A DNA stretch of 64,000 nucleotides, taken from positions 33,092-97,091 of the forward strand of contig NZ_FXUF01000016.1 in NCBI RefSeq assembly GCF_900182905.1. The letters are read 5' to 3'. This document shows positions 1 to 8,017 of the stretch, piece by piece (the stretch's first letter is position 1; each line of letters starts with the position of its first letter). This DNA is from Anoxynatronum buryatiense (GTDB lineage: Bacteria > Bacillota > Clostridia > Peptostreptococcales > Tindalliaceae). Both the position numbers and the translations under genes were made by a program. Below the pieces are notes generated by a model. It saw nothing but the letters and a program-made list of their open reading frames with translations, was not told where the DNA came from and made no database searches.

Positions 1-1
1 A

Positions 2-688
2 GGCACCCGAAGTGCTGCTGCGCAATGGGGCGAGGCTACCCTGCCTCTGGCTGTTCAGATCAAGGGGCAGGAAATGCCCCTGCACGAAGCCAGGCTGAAG
101 CAGGGACTCGGCCTGGGCTATGCCCTGTCTCCCACAGGCGCCGACCATACCCACAACCTCCACGACACGCTGTATGTGAAAGAGACGCCCGCTTTCGACG
201 AACTTCGGGCCCTGGGGTATACTGCAACCCCCTTGCCCGCATCCACTCTCAACGCTAAAAAAGCCCGCCTGTTCCACTATGCATCTTTTTCCCGTTATTT
301 AGCAGATTGTCTGGTTACCTGCTTTTTCATTCCCTGGACAACAAACCAGCTTCAACAACTGATTCAGGCAGTGACTGGCTGGAACACCACCACCGCAGAA
401 ATGATGGCGGTTTCTGAACGAAGTATTGTGAATGCCCGCCTTTTCAACCTTCGAGAAGGCTTTAGCGCCAAAGATGATGCGTTATGCCCCCGATTTTTGG
501 AACCTTTTGAAGAAGGCCCGCTGAAAGGTGTGGCGATTCTTCAGGAAGATTTTCTGGAAGCCCGCAGTGCCTATTATCAGCTGATGGGCTGGGATGAGGC
601 AGGCGTTCCCACCCCGGGGTCACTGGCAAAGCTGGGTCTTCTGGAAGAAGAAGCCTGCGATTACCAGCATAACGAGGCAGATGCCTGA
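2..688 (+). CDS. Aldehyde:ferredoxin oxidoreductase (tungsten-type), C-terminal part
   Basis: The reading frame is open from base 2, so this is the 3' end of a gene that begins before the window. The visible 228 residues match the C-terminal helical domains of the AOR family: the stretch QIKGQEMPLHEAR is the family's 'KGQE.P.HDPR'-like strand, REGFSAKDDALCPRF is the conserved REG...DD.LP.R segment, and the end contains a YY.LMGWD motif. The family oxidises aldehydes to acids with a bis-pterin tungsten cofactor and one [4Fe-4S] cluster, passing electrons to ferredoxin in the cytoplasm. The stop codon shares one base with the start of the MoaD-like gene, so the two are cotranscribed. The cofactor-binding N-terminus is outside the window, so metal and substrate cannot be told. 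Confidence 0.85.
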   Translation, partial: GTRSAAAQWGEATLPLAVQIKGQEMPLHEARLKQGLGLGYALSPTGADHTHNLHDTLYVKETPAFDELRALGYTATPLPASTLNAKKARLFHYASFSRYLADCLVTCFFIPWTTNQLQQLIQAVTGWNTTTAEMMAVSERSIVNARLFNLREGFSAKDDALCPRFLEPFEEGPLKGVAILQEDFLEARSAYYQLMGWDEAGVPTPGSLAKLGLLEEEACDYQHNEADA

Positions 689-918
689 TGAACATATTGC
701 TTTCTGTTTTTTTACCTCTCCCAGATGAAAAACCCCTTCGCAATACCCCCCTGAATCTGCCCGACGGCACCACCGTCGGGCAGGTCATGGATCAGTTTGG
801 CGTGTCAGACCATCGCGTCTGGCTGTATGTGGTGAACCACAGGGAAATCCGAAAACGGGAGGATACGCTTGATGAAGGTGATCATCTGATGGTGTTTCCA
901 CCCATGGAGGGTGGTTGA
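688..918 (+). CDS. MoaD/ThiS-like sulfur carrier protein
   Basis: A 76-residue beta-grasp-type protein ending in Gly-Gly, the signature of MoaD/ThiS proteins that are adenylated and thiocarboxylated on that terminus. The C-terminus reads VFPPMEGG and is preceded by a typical DEGDHLMVF strand. It overlaps the upstream aldehyde oxidoreductase stop (TGATG), a known association: dedicated MoaD-like proteins accompany AOR-family genes and are thought to donate sulfur to their tungstopterin cofactor. Function in cofactor sulfuration is inferred from this linkage. A generic ThiS role is less likely because no thiamine genes are nearby. Confidence 0.85.
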   Translation: MNILLSVFLPLPDEKPLRNTPLNLPDGTTVGQVMDQFGVSDHRVWLYVVNHREIRKREDTLDEGDHLMVFPPMEGG

Positions 919-1050
919 AGGGTTGTTTTGAACCGACAGTTTAGCTGTATGGTTTATAGGGTAAGTACTCACCAAGAATACGGTTTCACAGCCGGCCGGT
1001 TTGCCGACATGTGCGGCAGGCAGGAAGATTTTTGGTAAAGGAGGAGCCCT

Positions 1051-2208
1051 ATGAAACCATTCACCAAAGAAGAATTGCGGGAACTGATGGAAATGGGCGA
1101 GGAGCCCAGTGTATCGTTTTTCCTCCCCACAAATCCGGTAAGCACCGAATCGCAGCAAAACCGGATCAAACTGAAAAACCTCCTTCGTCAGGCAGAAGAT
1201 CAGCTGAAAGAGAACGGGTATCGTCCGTCGGATATTGAAAAATTGTTACAGCCGGTGGATACCCTGCTGAATGAAAGCCTTTTCTGGAGTCATCAGCAGG
1301 AGGGACTGGCAGCCTTTGTCAATCGCAGGCTTTTCCGGTATTATCGCCTTCCCCATGCCTTTGAAGAGCTGGCGGAAGCCGGGCGTCAGTTTCATTTAAA
1401 ACCCCTGCTGCCTTTGCTGACACAGGATTTTCAATTTTACCTTCTCACATTAAGCCAGAATCAAATCGGCCTGTTCCAGTGTTCCAGCACCCATATTTAT
1501 CCCCTTGATCTGGACGGGATTCCTGAAAGTCTGGATGAAGCCATGCGATATGATCAGGCGGAAAAACAGCTTCAGTTCAGCACCCGAACTCCTCAGTCCG
1601 GCGGCGGCGAAATGCGGGCTGCTGCTTTCCATGGGCAGGGAATCGGTATGGAGAATACAAAAAAAGACCTGTTGCAGTTTTTCCATAAGGTGGATGCCGG
1701 TATTCAGCAAAAAATGAACACCCCCGGTGCCCCCTTGATGTTGGCTGGTGTGGATTATCTTTTTCCCATTTATCGGGAAGCCAACACCTATCCCCATCTG
1801 ATGGAGAACGGCATCGCCGGCAATCCGGAAGAGCTGACGCCGCAACAGCTCCACCAACAAGCCCTTGAACTGGTGGCACCTCTGCTGAAAGAAGCCCAGT
1901 TGAAGGGGCTGGCCCAGTATGCTGAACTGGATGGCACAGGCCGCACCGCCCGTGAAACCGGTGATATCGTGGCCGCTGCACAACATGGCCGCGTTGAAAC
2001 CCTTTTTGTGGCCAAAGGTGCCCAGCAGTGGGGAGCCTATTCACCTGAAACCCAAGAAGTTGTTTTGGTGGATGCGCCCAGCCCTGATCACGAAGATCTG
2101 CTAAACACGGCAGCCCTTCAGGCTTATCTCAACGGCGGCACCGTTTTTCTGCTGTCTCCGGATGAGATGCCTTCAGACAGCCATTTAGCGGCCATTTACC
2201 GCTACTGA
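1051..2208 (+). CDS. Probable bacterial archaeo-eukaryotic release factor-like protein (baeRF family 3-like)
   Basis: A 385-residue soluble protein without signal peptide. The N-terminus (about 10-35) has a PSVSFFLPTNP strand-turn and the rest alternates alpha/beta like the baeRF family 3 proteins, which are built on the peptide-release-factor/Pelota fold. Family members such as this are proposed to act in ribosome rescue or as stress-linked regulators; the actual role is unknown. A strong ribosome site (AAAGGAGGAG, 7 bases before ATG) fixes the start. It is a single-gene unit: it lies 130 bases after the MoaD-like gene and is followed by two hairpins. Assignment rests on overall resemblance rather than on a catalytic motif. 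Confidence 0.6.
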   Translation: MKPFTKEELRELMEMGEEPSVSFFLPTNPVSTESQQNRIKLKNLLRQAEDQLKENGYRPSDIEKLLQPVDTLLNESLFWSHQQEGLAAFVNRRLFRYYRLPHAFEELAEAGRQFHLKPLLPLLTQDFQFYLLTLSQNQIGLFQCSSTHIYPLDLDGIPESLDEAMRYDQAEKQLQFSTRTPQSGGGEMRAAAFHGQGIGMENTKKDLLQFFHKVDAGIQQKMNTPGAPLMLAGVDYLFPIYREANTYPHLMENGIAGNPEELTPQQLHQQALELVAPLLKEAQLKGLAQYAELDGTGRTARETGDIVAAAQHGRVETLFVAKGAQQWGAYSPETQEVVLVDAPSPDHEDLLNTAALQAYLNGGTVFLLSPDEMPSDSHLAAIYRY

Positions 2209-2212
2209 TACC

Positions 2213-2235
2213 ACTCCCGTCAATGCAACGGGAGT
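2213..2235 (+). terminator. Hairpin after the baeRF-like gene
   Basis: An 8-bp perfect stem (ACTCCCGT / ACGGGAGT) with a 7-base loop starts four bases after the stop codon. It is followed by TTCCTG rather than a clean T run, so it is a weak terminator or a 3' stabilising hairpin. Confidence 0.5.
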
Positions 2236-2262
2236 TCCTGTCATTGATGAACATCCTCATAA

Positions 2263-2292
2263 GAAGCGCCCGGGAAATTTCCCGGGCGCTTC
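2263..2292. terminator. Bidirectional intrinsic terminator
   Basis: A long GC-rich hairpin (GAAGCGCCCGGG ... CCCGGGCGCTTC) sits between the convergent baeRF-like and Cache-protein genes. It is flanked by T-containing sequence (AAGTTATTTTGC on the plus side), so it probably ends transcription from both directions. Confidence 0.75.
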
Positions 2293-2313
2293 AAGTTATT
2301 TTGCTTACCTCCG

Positions 2314-2973
2314 CTATTTGCGTTTCATCAATAGCTTATAAAGAACAAATCCTGCCAGTAACAGCTGAAGCACCGTAATGACAAATATCACATTGATGTT
2401 CCTCTGGGACTGAGCGGCCTTCTCCACATCGTCAATGTAAAGACCTGTTCCAATAATCCACTCCCATGGCTCAAAATACTTAATATAAGAAATTTTCGAT
2501 TCCATTCTGTCAGCTTCATCATAGTACTGCCACTGATAACGGGTAAAGCCTTCCTGTCTGCTCTCTGCAATGGTAACAAAATTTTCAAAAAGATCCAGAA
2601 ACTCACCGGTTGCTTCACCCTCCAGATCCACTCTTTCAAGATCCGGGCGAAAAGGATGCACCACCAACGTGGGTGTTTTGTCATTGATCCAGTAATAGTC
2701 TTTTCCCTCCGGACCAAACCGCAGGTCGCGAATCAGCGAGGTAGCCTGCCCCTGGGCCTGACTTCGGGTTAATTTACCGTCCATTTCCATAGAATGAAAA
2801 TGAGAAAGAATGGAAATTCCCAAATTGGTCAGATCTTCAATCTGGCTTTCTTTTTCACTGATCATGCTGCGTTTAAGCAATGGGGCTGAGTAAAAAGTGT
2901 TAAACAGAATAAACAGTATCAACGGTATCACTATTGGGTATAGCCAGGTGGTGAGCTTCAATCGTTCTGTCAT
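2314..2973 (-). CDS. Membrane-anchored single Cache-domain sensor lacking an output domain
   Basis: About 219 residues. There is an N-terminal membrane helix (LYPIVIPLILFILF), an extracytoplasmic region of about 150 residues, a C-terminal membrane helix (VIFVITVLQLLLAGFVLY) and a short basic tail. The external part has Cache signatures: FGPEGKDYYWINDKTPTL, VVHPFRPDLE, and an EPWEWIIGTGLYIDDV strand as in sCache_2 ligand sensors of chemoreceptors. Such domains bind small carboxylates or similar ligands. No HAMP, methyl-accepting, kinase or GGDEF domain follows, so it must signal through a partner or is a truncated receptor. The ATG at 2973 has a GGGAGGA site six bases upstream; an ATG two codons earlier is too close to that site. 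Confidence 0.75.
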   Translation of the reverse strand: MTERLKLTTWLYPIVIPLILFILFNTFYSAPLLKRSMISEKESQIEDLTNLGISILSHFHSMEMDGKLTRSQAQGQATSLIRDLRFGPEGKDYYWINDKTPTLVVHPFRPDLERVDLEGEATGEFLDLFENFVTIAESRQEGFTRYQWQYYDEADRMESKISYIKYFEPWEWIIGTGLYIDDVEKAAQSQRNINVIFVITVLQLLLAGFVLYKLLMKRK

Positions 2974-3089
2974 CGCCATTCCTCCCGTGGGTCAGGCAAA
3001 ACCTGTGACCGGTTTTCGTTATCAATACCCGACACCATGGGATTTAATCGACTTCTTTTCAGTTGTCACTTAACATTTTTCGCCACTTA

Positions 3090-4634
3090 TCAGTTGTTAC
3101 TGTTGTTACTGTTGTTACTGTTGTTACTGTTGCTACTGTTGTTACTGTTGCTACTGTTGTTACTGTTGCTACTGTTGTTACTGTTGCTGCTGTTGCTGCT
3201 GTTGTTACTGTTGCTATTGCTGTCTGATCCCTGGCTACCGCTGGTGTTCTCCTGGTTATTGGGCACACCTTGGGAGTTTCCCGGATTCTCGTCAAAAACC
3301 GGATGGGTTTGATCCGGTTTTTCTTCGGTTTTATTGCCTTTGCCCGGATTTTCATCAAACACTGGATGTTCCTTCTCTGGCTGTGGATCATTTACCGTAC
3401 CCCGGCCGGGATGTTCATCAAAAACCGGATGATTTTGATTTCCATCAGTCTGCGGTTCTTCCTCTTCAACCGGCGGCTTACCTACTTGGGGCGTCTCTGG
3501 TTTTTCAGTTTGTCCATTGCCCTGCCCCGGGTGTTCTTCAAAGACAGGATGTTCTTTTTCTGCTGATATGTCGTCGTCTGCCTGATCCTCTTTTTTCGGT
3601 TTCGCAGGTTCAGCCGGTTCTGCTGGTCGTTTTGCAGGCTGATTGCCCTGACCCGGGTGTTCTTCAAAGACCGGATGGATATCACCCTTGTTTTCCTGCT
3701 GTGTTGTTCCCGGATGGGTGTCAAACACAGGATGTTCCTTTTCTCCTGCTCCACCGTTATTCTCAGTTTTCTCCTGCTGACCGCCTGGGTGCGACTCAAA
3801 AACAGGATGCTGTCTTTCTGTGGAAGCAGGTGACAGCATCTCTTCCGGACGCTTATGGCGAAGCAGTTCCTTCACCATTTCGGGTACAGGAGGTTCGCCA
3901 TGACCATATTTGACGTTGTTGTCACTGTTTTCAATTTGATGCATTTCCCAATAGGCTTCCCGCAGGACAACTTGATTCAGAGAAATTCCCTCCTGTTTTG
4001 CCAGTGCCACCTGCTGGGGAGTGCCTTTAAATGCCAAGAGTTCCAACGTCAGTTGCCGACTTTCAATTTGTTCAGTCAGGCGGTTTTCCATCAGCATCAG
4101 CAGCCGGTCCACAGCTTCTGCCGCTTCGTCTCCAGAGCTCATAGTTGCCAGGGAAAGCACCAGATAATGCATTTCATCCCCGTTCAAATAGCCCTGGTCT
4201 TCCAATCGTTCCAGGAGAAAGGTCATCGCATCTTCCGCCGGCTGGTTTTTCATAGATTTCAACTGCAGGGTAGCTGCATCATCATTAAGCGCTGTTGCTG
4301 CAATAACTTTTCCATCTGCCGCTAATGTGATCTCGAGGCTGGGGTTCACGTCAATGGATACCAGATATGCCACTGGCTCCGGTCGAACCCACCAGAGAAA
4401 GCTGCTCATACCGATCAGCATGAAGATGGCCGCAGCAATGGCTGCAGGCACGAACGCCGAAAAACGTTTCTTTCGCCGGCTGGTTTTTTCTGCAGCCGGC
4501 ATTCTGGTAAACTCAATTTCAGTTCCGGCAAAAACCGAATCCGTCGTATGGGGGATTTCAATGAAGTCGCAGGAACTGGTCATCACAACTAACGTGTGCT
4601 GACGCACTTCGATGACACACCCTTTTTCTTTCAT
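3090..4634 (-). CDS. rsgI: RsgI-type anti-sigma factor with HPVF repeats and Asn/Ser-rich tail
   Basis: A 514-residue single-pass membrane protein cotranscribed with sigI (ATGA overlap). Residues 4-45 form the cytoplasmic RsgI domain that holds SigI inactive; a membrane helix spans about 58-83. The external RsgI stretch begins YLVSIDVNPSLEITL with an Asn97-Pro98 bond; in studied RsgI proteins the equivalent bond self-cleaves and primes regulated proteolysis. Residues 276-453 hold seven copies of HPVF(D/E)xxPG separated by Gln/Pro/Lys-rich linkers. Residues 470-514 are nearly pure Asn/Ser. RsgI C-termini often carry carbohydrate-binding or wall-sensing modules; this one has a low-complexity stalk, so its ligand is not evident. 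A GGAGGAGGG ribosome site lies inside the end of sigI. Confidence 0.9.
   Translation of the reverse strand: MKEKGCVIEVRQHTLVVMTSSCDFIEIPHTTDSVFAGTEIEFTRMPAAEKTSRRKKRFSAFVPAAIAAAIFMLIGMSSFLWWVRPEPVAYLVSIDVNPSLEITLAADGKVIAATALNDDAATLQLKSMKNQPAEDAMTFLLERLEDQGYLNGDEMHYLVLSLATMSSGDEAAEAVDRLLMLMENRLTEQIESRQLTLELLAFKGTPQQVALAKQEGISLNQVVLREAYWEMHQIENSDNNVKYGHGEPPVPEMVKELLRHKRPEEMLSPASTERQHPVFESHPGGQQEKTENNGGAGEKEHPVFDTHPGTTQQENKGDIHPVFEEHPGQGNQPAKRPAEPAEPAKPKKEDQADDDISAEKEHPVFEEHPGQGNGQTEKPETPQVGKPPVEEEEPQTDGNQNHPVFDEHPGRGTVNDPQPEKEHPVFDENPGKGNKTEEKPDQTHPVFDENPGNSQGVPNNQENTSGSQGSDSNSNSNNSSNSSNSNNSSNSNNSSNSNNSSNSNNSNNSNNSNN
3093..3225. repeat. TTGTTACTG-type microsatellite encoding the RsgI Asn/Ser tail
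   Basis: About 130 bases of near-perfect trinucleotide/nonanucleotide repeat (units TTGTTACTG, TTGCTACTG, TTGCTGCTG) lie within the 3' end of rsgI. Read on the minus strand they give Asn-Asn-Ser units; on the plus strand they give a meaningless run of leucines. Unit variation is all in multiples of three, so length changes would keep the frame open. Confidence 0.9.
3276..3809 (-). repeat. Seven HPVF(D/E)xxPG protein repeats within rsgI
   Basis: The motif recurs at RsgI residues 276, 301, 320, 362, 402, 423 and 444 with spacings of 19 to 42 residues. Linkers are unrelated in length and rich in Gln, Pro, Glu and Lys, so the selected unit is the nine-residue core rather than a DNA-level tandem duplication. 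Confidence 0.85.
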
Positions 4635-5371
4635 TTTGATCCCTCCTCCACCGATCGAATGTACGTTTTCATTGTTTCCAGGTCGCTGTCAAGAATCATC
4701 ATGACCGCGAGAATAAACTGCTTGCTCCGGTCCACCGTTTTTTTAGTCACACCGTACTCTTGCTGCAAACGTTTAAGCGGCATGCGTCCACTTTTCAGAG
4801 CTGCTTCCCTTAGATCTTGCTGTTCATATAGGAAACGGGCGATTCGAATGGCATTCCGTCTTGTATCTTCATGTTTTGGGGCGTTTTCCACCAAATTATC
4901 CAGTGTCAATCCCACCTGAGCCAGTCGTTTAACCAACTGTTGCATCTCTTCCTGAATGGAAAGCGTTTCTTCTGGAGGCGGACGCCACAGGACACGCACC
5001 TGCCCGGCAGCAGCTCCCTCAATGCCTTCATCTCCAAGCGCCGTAAAGGGCATCTCATTCACAGCACCTTTGTTTTTTCTGAGGTGATCAATGGCGCGGT
5101 TACGAATCACCGTTGCCGCAAAGGGCAAAAAACTGCCCCGTTCCAGCTGGTAGTGGTCGATGGCTTCATTAAAAGCCATTAAGCCAATTGAAAAGACATC
5201 ATCGTTTTCTTCTTCGATGTAACGCCCCAATTGTTGGCTTAGATTTTTTTTGATGAAAGGAGCATATTCCCGAATCAGCATATTCCGCTCAGATTCACTG
5301 CCGGACTGAGCGGATATCACCCGCTTTTCCAGTTTTTTGCCAAATGGAATGTGCTTCAGAAGCGATGGCAC
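4631..5371 (-). CDS. sigI: RNA polymerase sigma factor SigI
   Basis: About 246 residues matching SigI-family alternative sigma factors. A sigma-2 region (about 20-100) includes LIREYAPFIKKNLSQQLG and the DDVFSIGLMAFNEAIDHY segment used for core binding and -10 recognition. The C-terminal region holds the SigI helix-turn-helix (LQQEYGVTKKTVDRSKQFI). SigI factors respond to heat, envelope or polysaccharide signals through RsgI, whose gene follows with a four-base overlap. The GTG start is chosen because it has a strong AGGAGGT site six bases upstream; an in-frame ATG 14 codons earlier has none. Confidence 0.9.
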   Translation of the reverse strand: MPSLLKHIPFGKKLEKRVISAQSGSESERNMLIREYAPFIKKNLSQQLGRYIEEENDDVFSIGLMAFNEAIDHYQLERGSFLPFAATVIRNRAIDHLRKNKGAVNEMPFTALGDEGIEGAAAGQVRVLWRPPPEETLSIQEEMQQLVKRLAQVGLTLDNLVENAPKHEDTRRNAIRIARFLYEQQDLREAALKSGRMPLKRLQQEYGVTKKTVDRSKQFILAVMMILDSDLETMKTYIRSVEEGSK

Positions 5372-5709
5372 GCTGCCACCTCCTCGCAAATTAAATACGA
5401 AACTGGGTTTCATTTTAGGGTACTAAATTGCTGACTGATGATGATTGTTATATTCTATCATACCCATCTATCTTTTCCATTCATTCTTAAACCTTTTTTA
5501 ATTGCACTTATTCTCTGTTCACAACATCATATCATGACATCGCATGCCTTCTCTGTTAAGCAGCGTTAAACAACTTTAAGAACACTTTTCACACAGGGAA
5601 TGGGTAAAGGTTTATTTTCCAACGCTGCATATGTTTTGCCGAATGGTTTCGGGGTAACATATTATTAGTTTCCAACCCTGTCCATTCCAAGGTTTGAGGA
5701 GATGTCTTG
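5372..5709. promoter_or_regulatory. Divergent intergenic region between sigI and the first SARP regulator
   Basis: An AT-rich region of about 340 bases that must hold the promoters of sigI-rsgI (minus) and the SARP-type gene (plus). GAGGAGAT at 5696 is the ribosome site of the latter. No convincing SigI-type promoter and no riboswitch fold was recognised. Confidence 0.5.
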
Positions 5710-6942
5710 ATGGTTCACCAGGAAAACAGATTAACCTCCCGCTCAGATTCAGTGCTTATCATCAGGACACTGGGTCGGTTTAGTGTTCAAAAAAACGGAT
5801 GCACACTCACTGCAGAGTCTCGCAGTTCAAAAAAAATCTGGACACTTTTTAAATACCTGCTCACTTTTCGGAACAAAAGCCTATTGCCCGAAACCATCGC
5901 TGATCACCTGTGGCCCGACCAGAACTACAGCAATCCCCGCAACCTGCTGCGCACCCAGTCTCACCGGCTTCGCAAAATGCTGGGAGAGCACAACGACAGT
6001 TCCGGCCCCATTGCATATCAAAATGGCTGCTATTTCTGGAATGAAACACCGTCTTGCCTGATAGATATCCTGCAGTTTGAATCATTGTCCAAAGAAGCCC
6101 GTTCCATCAGTAACACAGCTCCCCGCGAAGCAGTTGAATGCTTCCGCGAAGCTTTGGATTATTATCTTGGAGATTATTTGCCTGAATGTGCTGAGGAGGA
6201 GTGGGTGATTCCTCCCCGCATTCATTATCGGCGGTTATTTATCGAGAATGTGTTGAGTCTGTGTCACCTCCTCACCCAATACCAGCAATATACACAGGTG
6301 CTGGAAACCGCTGAGAAAGCCATTTCTTTAGAGCCCTGTGAAGAATCATTTCACCTGGTGCTGCTGAACACTTTACTGCGTCTGAACCACCGGCGAGAAG
6401 CGCTGGCACATTATCAGTATGTGACCACCTATCTGTATCGGGAGTTGGGAGTGTCTCCCAGCAATGCCCTGAAGCAAATATACCGTCAGCTGCACAACAG
6501 CGATTCCTCATTCGAAATACCAATAGCCATTGATTCCTCCGACAATCTTCACCACCCCTCTGATCAGGCTTATTTATGTGCTCCTGATGTTTTTCGTTCA
6601 CTGGCAGAAATTGAAGCACGCCGTAACCAGCGGGATAACCGGCCTTTTTACATCTGCTTTTTTTCATTAGCGTATGACGATTCCACCAGGCATGATCGGC
6701 TCGATCTCCCTCATCGAGGCCATGAGCGGTTGCAGTTGTTTCTGATGTCCAATCTGCGTCAGGGCGATGTCCTCACCCGATGGTCAGAGGCTTCCTATGC
6801 AGTGCTTTTCAACTGCCTGGCAGAAACCGGTTTGCCCCAGGTGATTGAACGCCTCTTGCTTCGCTACAACGACGCGCCTTTAATACCTCGTTCACGTTTG
6901 TCCGCTTCCATCACCGAATCATTGGATGCGTTGCCACGATAA
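5710..6942 (+). CDS. SARP/BTAD-type transcriptional regulator with degenerate GGDEF-like C-terminus (copy 1)
   Basis: 410 residues. Residues about 15-105 form an OmpR-type winged helix (IRTLGRFSVQKNG ... DHLWPDQNYSNPRNLLRTQ ... LRKML). About 110-265 form the all-helical BTAD domain (LEPCEESFHLVLLNTLLRLN, ELGVSPSNALKQIYRQL). The last 120 residues contain LRQGDVLTRWSEASYAVLF, which aligns with the RxxDxxxRxGGDEFxxLL core of diguanylate cyclases but lacks GGDEF itself. SARP proteins are DNA-binding activators. It is paralogous to the gene at 9597 and both flank LPXTG/sortase genes, so it probably controls surface-protein expression. ATG at 5710 has GAGGAG eight bases upstream; a TTG one codon earlier is the alternative. 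Confidence 0.82.
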   Translation: MVHQENRLTSRSDSVLIIRTLGRFSVQKNGCTLTAESRSSKKIWTLFKYLLTFRNKSLLPETIADHLWPDQNYSNPRNLLRTQSHRLRKMLGEHNDSSGPIAYQNGCYFWNETPSCLIDILQFESLSKEARSISNTAPREAVECFREALDYYLGDYLPECAEEEWVIPPRIHYRRLFIENVLSLCHLLTQYQQYTQVLETAEKAISLEPCEESFHLVLLNTLLRLNHRREALAHYQYVTTYLYRELGVSPSNALKQIYRQLHNSDSSFEIPIAIDSSDNLHHPSDQAYLCAPDVFRSLAEIEARRNQRDNRPFYICFFSLAYDDSTRHDRLDLPHRGHERLQLFLMSNLRQGDVLTRWSEASYAVLFNCLAETGLPQVIERLLLRYNDAPLIPRSRLSASITESLDALPR

Positions 6943-6994
6943 AATAAATATTCCTTCATATCCTTCGCAATATCCTTCACACTTTTCCCACTTA

Positions 6995-7026
6995 GCCAGG
7001 CACTGTCGATGACAGCGCCTGGCATT
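6995..7026 (+). terminator. Intrinsic terminator of SARP regulator 1
   Basis: GCCAGGC-a-CTGTC / GACAG-c-GCCTGGC hairpin with a three-base loop, followed by ATTTTTAC. Confidence 0.85.
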
Positions 7027-7219
7027 TTTACGCGTTCTCTTGAATCCAGTGACGCATGAATCTCATGAAACAGCCATGAAATGCCCACGAAGCAACTATG
7101 AAACCACTCTGATGCATTGGTGAAAAATTCCTGTATGTTCCATGAACGGTGTTGCAGGTTATGATGTAAATGGAATCATCATGTGCGGTCATCAACTGCC
7201 AGAGAGGGAGGAACAGCCG

Positions 7220-7471
7220 ATGCATCCGCCAATACGTCCCGAAGATGGTCAATCCATTCCCGGTGGAACACACTTTTTAATCCGTATTCAGTATCAGCAG
7301 AATAACAGTTGGCAGGGGACGATTCAATGGCTGGACAACAGAAAAATCATCCCTTTTCGTAGTACCCTTGAAATGATCCTCCTGATGGAAGAAGCTTTGG
7401 TGTTACATGCCGGCAAAGATCAGCAACAATCGCAGTTTCGACACTGGAACAGAGAGACGGAAATCGGCTGA
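7220..7471 (+). CDS. Small conserved-looking protein of the surface locus, function unknown
   Basis: 83 residues, charged, no signal peptide. The middle part (HFLIRIQYQQNNSWQGTI then QWLDNRKIIPFRSTLEMILL) looks like a compact two-strand plus helix fold. I recall short proteins with a similar QNxSWQGxxxWL ... FRSxLE pattern near SARP regulators and surface genes in Clostridia, but cannot name a family. The start at 7220 has an AGGGAGGA site seven bases upstream; the frame could open earlier at 7142 without such a site. It lies 57 bases before the LPXTG gene and is probably cotranscribed. It may be a regulator or chaperone of the surface system. Confidence 0.6.
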   Translation: MHPPIRPEDGQSIPGGTHFLIRIQYQQNNSWQGTIQWLDNRKIIPFRSTLEMILLMEEALVLHAGKDQQQSQFRHWNRETEIG

Positions 7472-7528
7472 CCCCCATTCCATCCATGAGTTTGAGCGCC
7501 TCGTTATTTTTCGAAAGGAGCCATTACC

Positions 7529-7900
7529 ATGACCATGAAGCGGCGACCAAAAAAAACATTAAGCCTGTTGCTCGTTTTCTGGTTGGTGTCATTACTGACC
7601 GTTGGGTCACTGTTGACCACCTTTGCCACTGAAAATACCTTTGAAGCTGATGCCACACATGCGGCTCAGATTCCAGCCACAACACCGGCAGTCATCTCCT
7701 CCGTAACTGTCGACGAAACAGCTGCCGGAGCGTTGCAGCCAGAATTATTGATGGCGGCCTCCAGTTCAGGAATTCTCCCCTTACTGCCCCAAACCGGAAA
7801 TCTTCCTCCTGCTGTTTTCTACCTGCTTGGATTGGGGCTGGCCGGCATTGGAATGGCCGCCCGAAAAAGCAAAACACAAAAGAAAACCCATCAAACATAA
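7529..7900 (+). CDS. Small LPXTG cell-wall-anchored protein
   Basis: 123 residues with an AAAGGAG ribosome site. Residues 1-35 are a signal peptide (basic start, then LLLVFWLVSLLTVGSLLTTF). The C-terminus is a classic sortase sorting signal: LPQTG at about residue 86, a hydrophobic helix (AVFYLLGLGLAGIGMAA) and a basic tail (RKSKTQKK). The mature part is only about 50 residues, rich in Ala/Thr, with no recognisable domain. The likely enzyme is the sortase at 10930. Such mini LPXTG proteins may be pilus tips, spacers or signalling baits; which one cannot be told here. Confidence 0.8.
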   Translation: MTMKRRPKKTLSLLLVFWLVSLLTVGSLLTTFATENTFEADATHAAQIPATTPAVISSVTVDETAAGALQPELLMAASSSGILPLLPQTGNLPPAVFYLLGLGLAGIGMAARKSKTQKKTHQT

Positions 7901-8017
7901 TGAAGTACCCCTAAATACAAGCACCACCCATACGTAAGCACTTTTCGTTCACATGATCGTCAGCGTCATGCGGTCTGTCACATTGCCTCTAATCACTGTA
8001 TTTATTTGAGAACAGCA

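Noticed and set aside
3037..3312. Plus-strand frame encoding a long poly-leucine run
   Set aside because: It is the complement of the Asn/Ser microsatellite in rsgI; the rsgI frame has a full family match.
3276..3809. CRISPR-like direct repeats
   Set aside because: The repeats are protein-level motifs in an open rsgI frame with irregular spacing and no leader or cas genes.
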